Source: Chryseobacterium taiwanense (GTDB taxonomy: Bacteria > Bacteroidota > Bacteroidia > Flavobacteriales > Weeksellaceae). From it: a stretch of DNA of 64,000 bases. Both the position numbers and the translations under genes were made by a program. Location: positions 1 to 64,000 of the forward strand of contig NZ_JWTA01000005.1 in the NCBI RefSeq assembly GCF_000813825.1, in the 5' to 3' direction. Shown here piece after piece: positions 51,245-60,540 of this stretch. The notes beneath the pieces are model-generated. The model was not told the DNA's origin. It saw nothing but the letters and a program-made list of their open reading frames with translations, and searched no databases. Numbering within the stretch: the first letter of the stretch is position 1; every line of letters starts with the position of its first letter.

Positions 51245-52135
51245 CTAAAAGAGCGTTTGCATATTTTCAGTAGCCATTTGAGGGATTTTAATCTCAGTTT
51301 TCCATTCTTCATTCAATTTTTTGATAAAATAGGCGGACAAAAGAGGAGATGCTTTTTCAATATTTTGATGCACGAAGAAATAAAGATTCTGAAGCCCGTC
51401 TTTCTTCCATTTTGTAAGATGTTCCAACCAGTCGTCTAATCTTTCATAGTCACTTTCGGCATTGGCTCCTACATATCTGATAAATGCATTGGGTGTAGTA
51501 AGTCTCATATGAAGCATGTCTCGTCTTCCTGCTGTGTCTACAATGATGTTAGTAATATTGTTTTCTTCGAAAAGCTCACAGGTTTTATTTAAGATTTCCT
51601 CGTCGGTGAACCAATCTGTATTTCTCAGTTCTATTGCCAATGGAACTTCCTGTGGCCAGTTATTGACAAATTTTTCCAGTCTTTCATAATCTTTTGGTTT
51701 AAAATTGTCGTGAAGCTGAAGGAAAACCATTCCTAGTTTTTCATCAAAATTCAATACCGCCGAAGCAAATTGTGTTACCACATCATCAATATTCAATAAC
51801 CTTCTAAAGTGTGAAACCGTATTGGTGATTTTCGGAAAAAATTTAAAATCTGCCGGAGTCTTTTCTTTCCAGGTTTGTACCTGTTCCGGAGTCGGCATTC
51901 CATAAAAAGTGGCATTCAGTTCTATAGAATTGAATTGGGTAGAATAATAAGATAACTCATCTTTTGTTCCTTTGGGATAAAACCCTTTTAGATCAGTCTT
52001 ATTCCATTTTGCACATCCGATGGAGATATTTTCCAAGCCCTTTTTATTTTGCTTTAAAATATCTTTTGTTCTTGGATGATCTTTAGGTAAGGTAAAATCT
52101 ATTTGTGAAGGATCTTCTACTTGTCCGAATTTCAT
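51245..52135 (-). CDS. DUF72 family protein (YecE-like)
   Basis: A 296-residue protein of the DUF72 (YecE) TIM-barrel family: ISIGCAKWNKTDLKGFYPKG, YYSTQFNSIELNATFYGMP, VPLAIELRNTDWF and LYFFVHQNIEKASP. The family's reaction is not known. A second unusual N-terminal extension of about 35 residues precedes the barrel. It is a single-gene unit. Confidence 0.9.
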   Translation of the reverse strand: MKFGQVEDPSQIDFTLPKDHPRTKDILKQNKKGLENISIGCAKWNKTDLKGFYPKGTKDELSYYSTQFNSIELNATFYGMPTPEQVQTWKEKTPADFKFFPKITNTVSHFRRLLNIDDVVTQFASAVLNFDEKLGMVFLQLHDNFKPKDYERLEKFVNNWPQEVPLAIELRNTDWFTDEEILNKTCELFEENNITNIIVDTAGRRDMLHMRLTTPNAFIRYVGANAESDYERLDDWLEHLTKWKKDGLQNLYFFVHQNIEKASPLLSAYFIKKLNEEWKTEIKIPQMATENMQTLF

Positions 52136-52271
52136 AAGGGTATTTTTAGTCTATAGCTAAATTAAGAATTTAAGGGATTAATTTTGATATTTATTCACTC
52201 TAATACTTGTGAATTAGTTCTTTTTTTCTGTGAAAAATGTTCGTTTTAATAGCTTAAAAGAATAAGCAAAT

Positions 52272-52302
52272 AAAAAAAACCGCAGAAATATTCTGCGGTT
52301 TC
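52272..52302 (-). terminator. Hairpin terminator of nrdA
   Basis: AAACCGCAGAA-ATA-TTCTGCGGTTT, with eight T after the stem on the minus strand. Confidence 0.9.
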
Positions 52303-52330
52303 CCTAGTTTTTCTAATTGTTTATTATTTG

Positions 52331-53989
52331 CTATGCTTCACAAGCTGAGCAAGTAACAAAATTCACCATCATTTCTTTAGAAACTGAAGAACTTCTTTGA
52401 TAGTATAATGTTTTCACCCCTTTTTTCCATGCTTCAATGTAAAGATAGTTGACATCTTTTACAGGCATCGTAGAAGGAATCTGTAAGTTTAATGATTGAG
52501 CCTGATCAATATATTGCTGTCTTTGAGCTGCCTGAGAAATGATCTCCATCGGAGAAATTTCTTTAAATGTTTTAAATACAGCTTTCTCTTCGTCAGTTAA
52601 TTCCTTTAAATGTTGAACAGATCCGTGATTCAACATGATTGTTCTCCATGTTTCTTCGTTGTCAAGACCTTTTTCTTCTAGCAATTTTGCTAAATATTTG
52701 TTCTTACGCATGAAGTTTCCTTTTGCAAGACCTGCTTTATAATAGTTGGATGCAAATGGTTCAATTCCCGGAGAAGTTTGTCCTAAGATAGCAGAACTTG
52801 AAGTAGTAGGAGCGATTGCCATCGTTGTGGTGTTTCTCAATCCGTATCCTTTCAATAATTCAGGTTCTCCGTAGATATTTGCTAATTCTCTTGAAGCCTG
52901 TTCTGCCTGTTCTTTAATATGTCTGAAAGCTCTTGCGTTGAATTGAGTTGCCTCAAAACTTTCAAATGGAATCATATTTTTCTGTAAATAAGAATGATAT
53001 CCTAAAACTCCTAATCCAAGTGCTCTGTGACGCATTGCAAAGTTTCTTGCTCCCTGAAGATAGTAGTTTCCTTCTGTTTTATCGATAAATTCAGAAAGAA
53101 CTGCATCTAAGAAATACACTGCTAATTTTACAGCATCTGTATCTTTCCACTCATCATACAATTCTAAGTTCATCGATGATAAACAGCAGATGAAAGACTC
53201 TTCTCTTGAAGAAGGAAGCATGATTTCAGAGCAAAGGTTACTTGCATTTACAGGTAATCCTAAGTCTTTATAAACTTGAGGCTTGTTTCTGTTTACGTTG
53301 TCAGTAAAGAAAATATAAGGAAGACCTTTTTGTTGACGGCTTTCTAGCACTCTTGCCCAAACTTTACGTTTTTCCATATCGCCATCAATCATATCTTGCA
53401 TCCAATAATCAGGAACACAAACTCCTGTAAATAAATTCTGGATTGGGCTTCCGATATCTTTGATTGATAAAAATTCTTCAATATCTCCGTGGTCAATATC
53501 TAGATAAGCTGCAAAAGCACCTCTTCTTACACCACCCTGAGAAACAACATCCATTGCTGTATCAAACAGTTTCATGAAAGAAACTGCTCCCGAAGATTTT
53601 CCGTTATCTGTTACAGCAGTTCCTCTGTTACGAAGTTCTCCGAAATATCCTGAAGTTCCTCCTCCGATTTTTGTCTGCATAATGACTTCACCCATTTTGT
53701 GAGTAATGCCTTCAATGCTGTCCGGAATATGAACATTGAAACAAGAAATAGGAAGACCTCTTTGCGTTCCCATGTTTGCCCAAACAGGAGACGAGAAACT
53801 GATCCAACCTTTGGTAATCATCTCTTTGAATGCCGGTTGAAGTTCAGGTTTGTAAAGTTTTTTGGCAGCAGCAGTGGTAATTCTTTCAATAGCTCCATCT
53901 ACCGTTTCCCCTTTTAGAAGATATCCTCTGTTAAGCATTTGCTCAGATTCTTCATTGAGCCACCATATATTGTTGTTTTGTTCTTCCAT
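52331..53989 (-). CDS. nrdA: Ribonucleoside-diphosphate reductase, alpha subunit
   Basis: A 552-residue class I RNR large subunit that reduces NDPs to dNDPs with NrdB. Catalytic Cys in LPISCFNVH, the NLCSEIMLP motif, and CCLSSMNL are present, and the C-terminal CSACEA supplies the shuttle cysteine pair. It has no ATP cone: the N-terminus goes straight to WWLNEESEQML. ATG at 53989 is chosen. It is the last gene in the nrdB - small ORF - nrdA cluster. Confidence 0.95.
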   Translation of the reverse strand: MEEQNNNIWWLNEESEQMLNRGYLLKGETVDGAIERITTAAAKKLYKPELQPAFKEMITKGWISFSSPVWANMGTQRGLPISCFNVHIPDSIEGITHKMGEVIMQTKIGGGTSGYFGELRNRGTAVTDNGKSSGAVSFMKLFDTAMDVVSQGGVRRGAFAAYLDIDHGDIEEFLSIKDIGSPIQNLFTGVCVPDYWMQDMIDGDMEKRKVWARVLESRQQKGLPYIFFTDNVNRNKPQVYKDLGLPVNASNLCSEIMLPSSREESFICCLSSMNLELYDEWKDTDAVKLAVYFLDAVLSEFIDKTEGNYYLQGARNFAMRHRALGLGVLGYHSYLQKNMIPFESFEATQFNARAFRHIKEQAEQASRELANIYGEPELLKGYGLRNTTTMAIAPTTSSSAILGQTSPGIEPFASNYYKAGLAKGNFMRKNKYLAKLLEEKGLDNEETWRTIMLNHGSVQHLKELTDEEKAVFKTFKEISPMEIISQAAQRQQYIDQAQSLNLQIPSTMPVKDVNYLYIEAWKKGVKTLYYQRSSSVSKEMMVNFVTCSACEA

Positions 53990-54047
53990 AGTCCTTATAT
54001 TTTCGAATTCCCGAATGCTTTTACACACTCAGGAATTTTGTTGCTTT

Positions 54048-54335
54048 TTATATTGATTGTAAAACTTCTACTTTATGCGAACCATTTAATCCGCTTTCAT
54101 CTCTTAATTTTTGAAATTCTTTAAAAGACGGAACATTCAGAACCTCATATTGTACCTCTTCATTAATATAATTTGAATAATGTAAAAATGTGACACCATC
54201 ATCTTTTATATACACTTTATATTCAAAAGCTTCCTGATTTAGACTTTTAAAGTCGTGCAAGAACTTCCGAATATTCGTTTTGTTTTCTGAAACGAATTCA
54301 GGAGTTACGGTGTAAGTGACAATTACATTGATCAT
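54048..54335 (-). CDS. Small ABM-like protein between nrdB and nrdA
   Basis: A 95-residue protein whose pattern (MINVIVTYTVTPEFVSENKTN, FEYKVYIKDDGVTFLHYSNY, SFKEFQKLRDESG) resembles the antibiotic-biosynthesis-monooxygenase dimeric alpha-beta barrel. It lies 150 bp after nrdB and 58 bp before nrdA. The RNR link is only positional. Confidence 0.65.
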   Translation of the reverse strand: MINVIVTYTVTPEFVSENKTNIRKFLHDFKSLNQEAFEYKVYIKDDGVTFLHYSNYINEEVQYEVLNVPSFKEFQKLRDESGLNGSHKVEVLQSI

Positions 54336-54358
54336 TTTTTTTGTGTTTTGATTGGTTT

Positions 54359-54425
54359 TACCATTCCGAGCAACGAAGATTATCTATTTTTAAAGATACT
54401 TCGACTTCGCTCAATATGACATCAT
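54359..54425. repeat. Dispersed repeat (ATTCCGAGCAACGAAG type)
   Basis: ATTCCGAGCAACGAAGATT ... ATACTTCGACTTCGCTCAATATGACA. It is a member of the GTCATTC/GAATGAC group, placed between nrdB and the small ORF; a GCTTCGCTCGCGC string follows at about 54450. Confidence 0.65.
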
Positions 54426-54484
54426 TAATACTAACTGTTTCGACGCTCGCTTCGCTCGCGCTTTTCACATCTAAGTATGTAAAA

Positions 54485-55459
54485 CTAGAAAAGATCGTTT
54501 GCAGTAATACTCTTATCGTGCTTCGTATAATCTACTGGTCTTTTTGCAAAGAAATCATCCATAGAATTTGCGAAAACCTCTTCTTCGAACCAAACCATTG
54601 GTCTGTATTGCTCAGGAGAAACGTTGTATCTTGTTTTCATGTTGATTTTCTTTAAACTGTCGTCAACACGGTACTTCATGAAGTTTAGCAAATCTTCTTT
54701 TGAGAAAACGCTTAATTCACCTAATTCAAAGATCCAGTCTAGGATTTCACCTTCCAGTTCGATAGATTGGTCAACCAATGTATAAATATCTTCAATATCA
54801 GAATCCGTTAATAGATCTGGTTGTTCTTCACGTATTTTGTTGATAAGGAAAATTCCTCCATTAGCGTGAATCTGCTCATCTACAGAAGTCCAAGCGATGA
54901 TATTGGAAACATTTTTCATGTATCCTTTAAATCTTGTGAAAGAAAGGATGATTGCAAATTGCGAGAACAGAGAAACGTTTTCAATTAAAATACTGAACAA
55001 TAAAAGAGAAGAAACATACTCTTTCGGAGTTGCAGAATTTGCGTGTTTAAGAACATTTGACAAAAAGTCAATTCTCTTTTTTAAAGCAGGAACCTCCACA
55101 ACATGTGTAAATTCTTCATTATAACCTAACACCTCAAGCAAACGAGAATACGCCTCAGAGTGACGGAATTCACATTCTGCAAAAGTAGCTCCCAAACCGT
55201 TCAGTTCAGGCTTTGGCATGTGATTATATAAATTTCCCCAGAATGTCTTTACAGACACCTCGATCTGTGCAATAGCTAATAATGCATTTTTTACAGCGTG
55301 CTTTTCGTGAGGTTCAAGTTGAGAATGAAAATCCTGAACGTCTGCAGTAAAGTCCACTTCCGAATGTACCCAGAACGATTTGTTGATCGCTTCTACGAAT
55401 TGAAGAACCTCCGGATATTCAAATGGCTTATAACTTACTCTTTTATCAAAAATTCCCAT
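54485..55459 (-). CDS. nrdB: Ribonucleoside-diphosphate reductase, beta subunit
   Basis: A 324-residue class I R2 subunit with a di-metal, tyrosyl-radical centre. Ligand motifs are AECEFRH (ExxH), WTSVDEQIH (ExxH), and the radical tyrosine in HSEAYSRLL sits four residues after the first His. Full length for the family. It heads the minus-strand cluster and has a long leader (see 55460). Confidence 0.94.
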   Translation of the reverse strand: MGIFDKRVSYKPFEYPEVLQFVEAINKSFWVHSEVDFTADVQDFHSQLEPHEKHAVKNALLAIAQIEVSVKTFWGNLYNHMPKPELNGLGATFAECEFRHSEAYSRLLEVLGYNEEFTHVVEVPALKKRIDFLSNVLKHANSATPKEYVSSLLLFSILIENVSLFSQFAIILSFTRFKGYMKNVSNIIAWTSVDEQIHANGGIFLINKIREEQPDLLTDSDIEDIYTLVDQSIELEGEILDWIFELGELSVFSKEDLLNFMKYRVDDSLKKINMKTRYNVSPEQYRPMVWFEEEVFANSMDDFFAKRPVDYTKHDKSITANDLF

Positions 55460-55888
55460 ATTAAAATAATGTCTTTAAAATTTTACAAAAAACGATCCAT
55501 GTGAATAACATTCAAGAGATAAATAATGAATTGATTTTCAAATGGTTGTTTGATAAACTTATCCACTAGAATTTTCTTTTATCTCTTGTGACCTGCGATG
55601 CACAAAGTTAGAAAACGGCATCCTATTTTGAAAGGGGAAAAGCTTAAATGTTTGAATTTTAAAGGTAAAAGTTTTCCACATTTGTTAGGAACCTGCTCTA
55701 TCATTGGTTTCGAGATACTTAGCTTTTAAAATTGCATGTTTTGTGATTCTTTTAATTAAACGATTATTTGTAAAGTATTGTTTTTTAATTGAATATGTAT
55801 TAAACGATTAAAATTTTTAATTAATTGTAATTCTTGTAACAAAATAAAAATATCTCCTACTTATAAGAAAACAAAATGAAATCACTTA
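55460..55888. promoter_or_regulatory. nrdB leader and intergenic region
   Basis: No gene seen. The left 140 bp are the nrdB leader: on the minus strand TAACTTTG (55603-55610) predicts a start near 55598. Within the leader CAAGAGATAAA (55513-55523) and its complement (55578-55588) could form an 11-bp long-range stem. The right part is AT-rich, and no clear -7 element was found ahead of the ABC gene at 55889. Confidence 0.5.
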
Positions 55889-56578
55889 ATGTTAGTAATT
55901 CAAAATTTACATAAATCATACGATACGGGTAAAAGTAAATTACACGTTCTCAAGGGGATCAACCTAAATATTGACGAAGGAGAATTTGTTTCTATTATGG
56001 GAAGTTCTGGTTCCGGAAAGTCTACTTTGCTTAATATAATCGGGATTTTGGATGAAAAAGATTCAGGAACCTATGAATTGGATGGGGTTCCTATTGAACA
56101 TTTGTCTGAGGTGAAGGCTGCGGAGTACAGAAGTAAGTTTTTGGGATTTATTTTCCAGTCTTTTAATTTGATAGGATATAAAACGGCGTTAGAGAATGTA
56201 GCACTTCCTTTATATTATCAGAACGTATCAAGAAAAGAAAGAAATCAGAAAGCGTTGGAATATTTGGAAAAAGTGGGATTGGCTCAATGGGCGAATCACC
56301 TTCCTAATGAACTTTCCGGAGGTCAGAAACAAAGGGTTGCTATCGCAAGAGCTCTGATTACAGATCCTAAAGTGATCTTGGCAGATGAACCTACCGGTGC
56401 ATTAGATTCTAAAACAACCCATGATATTATGAAGCTGCTTCAGGAAATTAATGATGATGGTAAAACCATTATTGTGGTAACTCACGAACCTGATGTGGCT
56501 GCACAAACGAAAAGAAATGTAATCCTAAAAGACGGAATCATAGAAAGAGACGAGTTTATAAAACAGCTGGTTTTATAG
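55889..56578 (+). CDS. MacB-type ABC transporter ATP-binding protein
   Basis: A 229-residue ATPase of the LolD/MacB group: Walker A GSSGSGKST, Q-loop FQSFNLI, signature LSGGQKQRVAIARAL, Walker B VILADEPTGALDS, H-loop VTHEP. It energises the two downstream permeases and an adaptor. The ATG at 55889 gives the normal N-terminus MLVIQNLHKSYDTGK. It is separated from the first permease by a 76-bp AT-rich repeat. Confidence 0.93.
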   Translation: MLVIQNLHKSYDTGKSKLHVLKGINLNIDEGEFVSIMGSSGSGKSTLLNIIGILDEKDSGTYELDGVPIEHLSEVKAAEYRSKFLGFIFQSFNLIGYKTALENVALPLYYQNVSRKERNQKALEYLEKVGLAQWANHLPNELSGGQKQRVAIARALITDPKVILADEPTGALDSKTTHDIMKLLQEINDDGKTIIVVTHEPDVAAQTKRNVILKDGIIERDEFIKQLVL

Positions 56579-56582
56579 ATTA

Positions 56583-56650
56583 ATTTGAAAATGAGATAAT
56601 TGTACTATCTAATTCTTCAATCTTTAAATTTTTTAATTTTTTAATCAATT
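56583..56650. repeat. AT-rich repeat (TTGAAAATGAGATAATT type)
   Basis: TTTGAAAATGAGATAATT and related TTTAAATTTTTTAATT strings fill the gap between ATPase and permease. This is the same type as 41895-42013. Confidence 0.5.
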
Positions 56651-56654
56651 AAAC

Positions 56655-57884
56655 ATGTTTGACCTCGATCGTTGGCAGGAAATATTCAGTTCTATTCGCA
56701 GTAATGTATTGCGGACGGTACTTTCAGGGTTTACAGTAGCTTTGGGTTTGTTTATCTTTATTGTACTTTTCGGTATTGGAAAAGGGCTTCAGAATGCCTT
56801 TACAGAAGGATTTGCCAGAGATGCTCAAAATTTAATCTCAATCTTTACAGGCAAAACCACTATTGCATATAAAGGACTTCAGTCTGACAGAACCATTACG
56901 ATGAATAATGATGATTATGATTTTCTGGTAGGAACTGATAAAGAAAAAGTAGGGTATTCTACACCGCGATATACCGCAAATTTAATGGTAAAATATGGCA
57001 AAGAGAGTGGCAGTTACCAGATAAACGGAGCGGATACAGAAGAAAAATATATAGAAAACAGAAAAATTCTTGAAGGGCGCTACCTAACTCCTATGGATTT
57101 GCAAAGAAAGCAAAATGTTGCGGTAATCGGGAGAATGGTTCAGAGGGATTTGATTAAAAACGGAAGCCCTGTGGGAAAAGATCTTGATATTAACGGAACG
57201 ATGTTCAAAGTAGTCGGAGTTTTCTCTGATGACGGAGGAGACTGGGACGAAAGACATATTACCATTCCTATTTCAACGTTGCAGCAGATGAAAAAAGGTT
57301 CCGATACGGTAAGTACGGTTTATATTGCTTACAATGATAAGCTGACTCCGCAGGAAGCGATAAAATACGGTGATGAATTAAAAGACAAGCTGAAAGCACG
57401 AAAAAGTGTTTCTCCTGATGACGAAAATGGAGTTCGTATCTGGAATAACGCACAGAATATGAATGATACTTTTATGTTTATGGCGGTTTTGACAGGGATT
57501 GTAGGATTCATCGGATTAGGAACTCTGATTGCCGGAATTATCGGGATCAGTAATATCATGGTGTATATCGTAAAAGAACGTACCAAAGAAATTGGAGTAA
57601 GAAAAGCAATTGGGGCGAAACCTAAAAGTATTGTGGCTTTGATTGTTCAGGAAAGTGTAGTGATTACGGTAGTTTCGGGTTTTGTAGGAGTAGGATTAGG
57701 AGTGTTGGCTTTAAGTCTTATTGGAACTCGTTTGGAAGAATTTTTCATTAAAGATCCACATGTAGGTTGGGGAGATATTTTCCTTGCATTTCTAGCTTTG
57801 GTATTTTCAGGATTTATTGCAGGTTTTGTTCCTGCGTACAGAGCATCGAAAATTAAACCGATTGAAGCTTTAAGAACAGAATAA
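56655..57884 (+). CDS. MacB-type ABC transporter permease 1
   Basis: A 409-residue FtsX-family permease: N-terminal helix (NVLRTVLSGFTVALGLFIFIV), a large periplasmic MacB_PCD domain (residues ~45-270), and three C-terminal helices ending in the RASKIKPIEALRTE tail. It pairs with the following permease, with which it shares fold and a near-identical tail. These are probably a heterodimer. Confidence 0.92.
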   Translation: MFDLDRWQEIFSSIRSNVLRTVLSGFTVALGLFIFIVLFGIGKGLQNAFTEGFARDAQNLISIFTGKTTIAYKGLQSDRTITMNNDDYDFLVGTDKEKVGYSTPRYTANLMVKYGKESGSYQINGADTEEKYIENRKILEGRYLTPMDLQRKQNVAVIGRMVQRDLIKNGSPVGKDLDINGTMFKVVGVFSDDGGDWDERHITIPISTLQQMKKGSDTVSTVYIAYNDKLTPQEAIKYGDELKDKLKARKSVSPDDENGVRIWNNAQNMNDTFMFMAVLTGIVGFIGLGTLIAGIIGISNIMVYIVKERTKEIGVRKAIGAKPKSIVALIVQESVVITVVSGFVGVGLGVLALSLIGTRLEEFFIKDPHVGWGDIFLAFLALVFSGFIAGFVPAYRASKIKPIEALRTE

Positions 57885-57901
57885 TTAATAACTCGACACA
57901 G

Positions 57902-59173
57902 ATGAATATCATATTCAAAAAAGATACTTGGCAGGAAATTTATTATTCATTGAGGAATAATAAGCTTCGTACATTCCTTACCATGATTGGGGTAGGTTGG
58001 GGAATGTTTTTATATGTGAGTCTTTTGGGGGCTGCAAAAGGAATGGAAAATGGTTTTGATAAATTATTTTCAGGCTTTGCTACCAACTCTATCTTTCTTT
58101 GGGCTCAGAATACGGCGATTCCCTATGATGGTTTTCCGAAAGGGAGACAGTTACATCTTAATTTGCCCGATATTCAGATGCTTAAAAATAAAATTCCCGA
58201 AATAGATTATATCTCTCCGCAAAATTCACGCGGAAGCTTTACGGGAACACCGGGAGAATCAATGTCCAGAAACGGAAAAAATGCAGTGTATTCTTTAACG
58301 GGAGATTATCCTGTAGGAAATAAAATATCTGAAAAGAAATTAATCTTTGGAAGATATATCAACGATGCCGATGTTTCAGGAAATAAGAATGTAGTGGTAA
58401 TCGGAGAAGAAATTTATAAAAACTTTTTCGAGTCTAAAAAGAATGAAAACCCGTTGGGGAAATCAATTAATATCAAAGGGATTTTCTTTAATGTCATTGG
58501 AGTTTTCAGAGTGAAAAAAGGAGGTGGTTTTGAAAATGACCGTACCGCTTTTATTCCGCTTTCCACTTATACGAAAATGTATAATGCAGGTGATCAGATC
58601 GATATGTTTGCGATTGTGAGTAAACCGAATGTGGATGTCAATCAGGTAGAAGAAAAAGTGAAATTAGCGTTAAAAGCGAGAAATAAAGTTTCGCCAGAAG
58701 ATACCAATGCATTCGGAAGTTTCAATCTTGGAAAAGAATTTAAAAAACTGACAGGTTTCCTTACAGGAATGCAGTTATTAACCATTATTGTAGGGACATT
58801 AACGATTCTTGCAGGGGTAATTGCCATTTCGAACATTCTGTTGATTACGGTAAAAGAACGTACCAAAGAAATTGGGATTCGTAGAGCATTGGGGGCGAAA
58901 CCTTCTGAAGTCAGAAATCAAATTTTGCTGGAAAGTGTTGTGATCACACTGTCTTCCGGATTAATAGGATTTATATTAGGGATTTTCCTTTTAATGACTT
59001 TAAATGCACTGACTCAGAATCAGGATTCCTTTCCATTCTATAATCCTACTGTAAATTATGGAAACGTATTCAGCGCGATGTCGGTAATGGTAATATTAGG
59101 ATTAATTATCGGGATGATTCCTGCACAACGTGCCGTGAAAATCAGACCGATCGAAGCGTTAAGAACAGAATAA
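57902..59173 (+). CDS. MacB-type ABC transporter permease 2
   Basis: A 423-residue FtsX-family permease, 17 nt after permease 1, with the same architecture: KLRTFLTMIGVGWGMFLYVS, periplasmic domain, and C-terminal helices ending RAVKIRPIEALRTE. Sequence similarity to permease 1 suggests tandem duplication. Confidence 0.92.
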   Translation: MNIIFKKDTWQEIYYSLRNNKLRTFLTMIGVGWGMFLYVSLLGAAKGMENGFDKLFSGFATNSIFLWAQNTAIPYDGFPKGRQLHLNLPDIQMLKNKIPEIDYISPQNSRGSFTGTPGESMSRNGKNAVYSLTGDYPVGNKISEKKLIFGRYINDADVSGNKNVVVIGEEIYKNFFESKKNENPLGKSINIKGIFFNVIGVFRVKKGGGFENDRTAFIPLSTYTKMYNAGDQIDMFAIVSKPNVDVNQVEEKVKLALKARNKVSPEDTNAFGSFNLGKEFKKLTGFLTGMQLLTIIVGTLTILAGVIAISNILLITVKERTKEIGIRRALGAKPSEVRNQILLESVVITLSSGLIGFILGIFLLMTLNALTQNQDSFPFYNPTVNYGNVFSAMSVMVILGLIIGMIPAQRAVKIRPIEALRTE

Positions 59174-59209
59174 ATATTAAACCAATTAAATAAAAAATAA
59201 ACTATACAT

Positions 59210-60412
59210 ATGAAAAAGAAATTCACTTGGAAAAAGGCCATTTACATTCTCTTAGGGCTTTTGCTTGTGGTTGCGTTGTTCTCAGGAATTAGTTACCTCG
59301 TAAAATCAAATTCTAAACAAGCTGAGATTTTCCTGACCAGAAAACCGCGCATTCAAAACATGGATGATAAAGTGATGGCCACCGGAAAAATTGTTCCGAA
59401 AGAAGAAATTGAAATTAAACCGAATATTGCGGGAATTATCGATAAAATTTTGGTAGATGAAGGAGACAAAGTAGAAGTAGGTCAGTTGATCGCAACAGTA
59501 AGAATCGTTCCGAATCTTTCTGATGTAAACAGTGCACAGCAGAATGTGAATAATCAGCAGCTTCAGATCAGCAATGCCAAGTTGAACGTAGATAATATGA
59601 GAAAGCAATTTGAAATGCAGGCAAAACTGTATAAGCAGGGAGTGGCTTCAAAACAGGAATATTTAAATGCTCAGCAGCAATTCTATTCTCAGGAACAGAC
59701 ACTTAAAAATGCTCAACAGGCTTTAGTAACTGCACAAAAAACATTGCAGATCGCAAAAACAGGTTCAACACCTGAATTGCAAGGTTTGGCAACTACTCAG
59801 ATCCGTTCAAAAGCTTCAGGAACAGTACTTGAAGTACCGGTAAAAGTAGGAAGTCAGGTAATTGAGGCTAACTCTTTCAATGCAGGTACAACTATTTGTT
59901 CTATTGCAGATCTTAACTCTTTGATCTTCCAGGGGGAAATTGATGAAGCACAAGCTGGAAAGTTAAAACAAGGAATGAGTATGAATATCGTAATTGGTGC
60001 TCTACAAAACAAAACTTTCCCTGGGAAACTTACGATGATTGCTCCTAAAGGAAAAGATACTAGCGGAACTATTAAATTTCCAGTAGAAGGAGATGTTGAA
60101 AACCCGAACAATGAATACATCAGAGCTGGTTTTTCTGCTAACGGAGAAATCGTTTTAAAATCTGAGAAAAATGCTTTGCTATTGGATGAATCTTTGGTTC
60201 AGTATGAAAAGAAGAACGGAAAAGACGTTCCTTTTGTAGAAGCAAAACAAAAAGATGGAAAGTTCAAAAAAGTGTATGTGAAATTGGGAGCTAGTGACGG
60301 AATTAATGTTCAGATTCTTCCAGGATCAGGAATTGATCAGAATTCCGAAGTAAAAGTTTGGAATCCGTCCGATAAAGACAAAGAAGAACTGAAAGAAAAA
60401 TCAAAAAAATAG
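59210..60412 (+). CDS. HlyD/MacA-type periplasmic adaptor
   Basis: A 400-residue membrane-fusion protein: one N-terminal membrane anchor (AIYILLGLLLVVALFSGISYLV), a lipoyl-like half with KPNIAGIIDKILVDEGDKVEVGQLIA, a long alpha-helical hairpin (coiled coil, Gln/Ala-rich, about 95-185), a second lipoyl half (SKASGTVLEVPVKVGSQV) and a beta-barrel. It completes the ATPase-permease-permease-adaptor operon. No TolC-like outer-membrane gene is adjacent. Confidence 0.92.
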   Translation: MKKKFTWKKAIYILLGLLLVVALFSGISYLVKSNSKQAEIFLTRKPRIQNMDDKVMATGKIVPKEEIEIKPNIAGIIDKILVDEGDKVEVGQLIATVRIVPNLSDVNSAQQNVNNQQLQISNAKLNVDNMRKQFEMQAKLYKQGVASKQEYLNAQQQFYSQEQTLKNAQQALVTAQKTLQIAKTGSTPELQGLATTQIRSKASGTVLEVPVKVGSQVIEANSFNAGTTICSIADLNSLIFQGEIDEAQAGKLKQGMSMNIVIGALQNKTFPGKLTMIAPKGKDTSGTIKFPVEGDVENPNNEYIRAGFSANGEIVLKSEKNALLLDESLVQYEKKNGKDVPFVEAKQKDGKFKKVYVKLGASDGINVQILPGSGIDQNSEVKVWNPSDKDKEELKEKSKK

Positions 60413-60442
60413 TAAACTAACGCTATAAATTTTCAAACTTTG

Positions 60443-60470
60443 ATCCTGAGATTTTTCTCAGGATTTTTTT
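60443..60470 (+). terminator. Hairpin terminator of efflux operon
   Basis: ATCCTGAGA-TTTT-TCTCAGGAT followed by TTTTTTT. Confidence 0.9.
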
Positions 60471-60511
60471 GTGTCGTTACAAGAAATGAAGCAATCCTAT
60501 TTAAAAATAAG

Positions 60512-60519
60512 TAAATTTG
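60512..60519 (+). promoter_or_regulatory. -7 element of zinc-ribbon gene
   Basis: TAAATTTG lies 21 nt before the ATG at 60541. Confidence 0.6.
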
Positions 60520-60540
60520 ATTTCCATTAAAATTAAAATC

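Noticed and set aside
55889..60412. Lol lipoprotein-release system
   Set aside because: The adaptor protein and two permeases of MacB type with periplasmic domains match tripartite efflux better than LolCDE.
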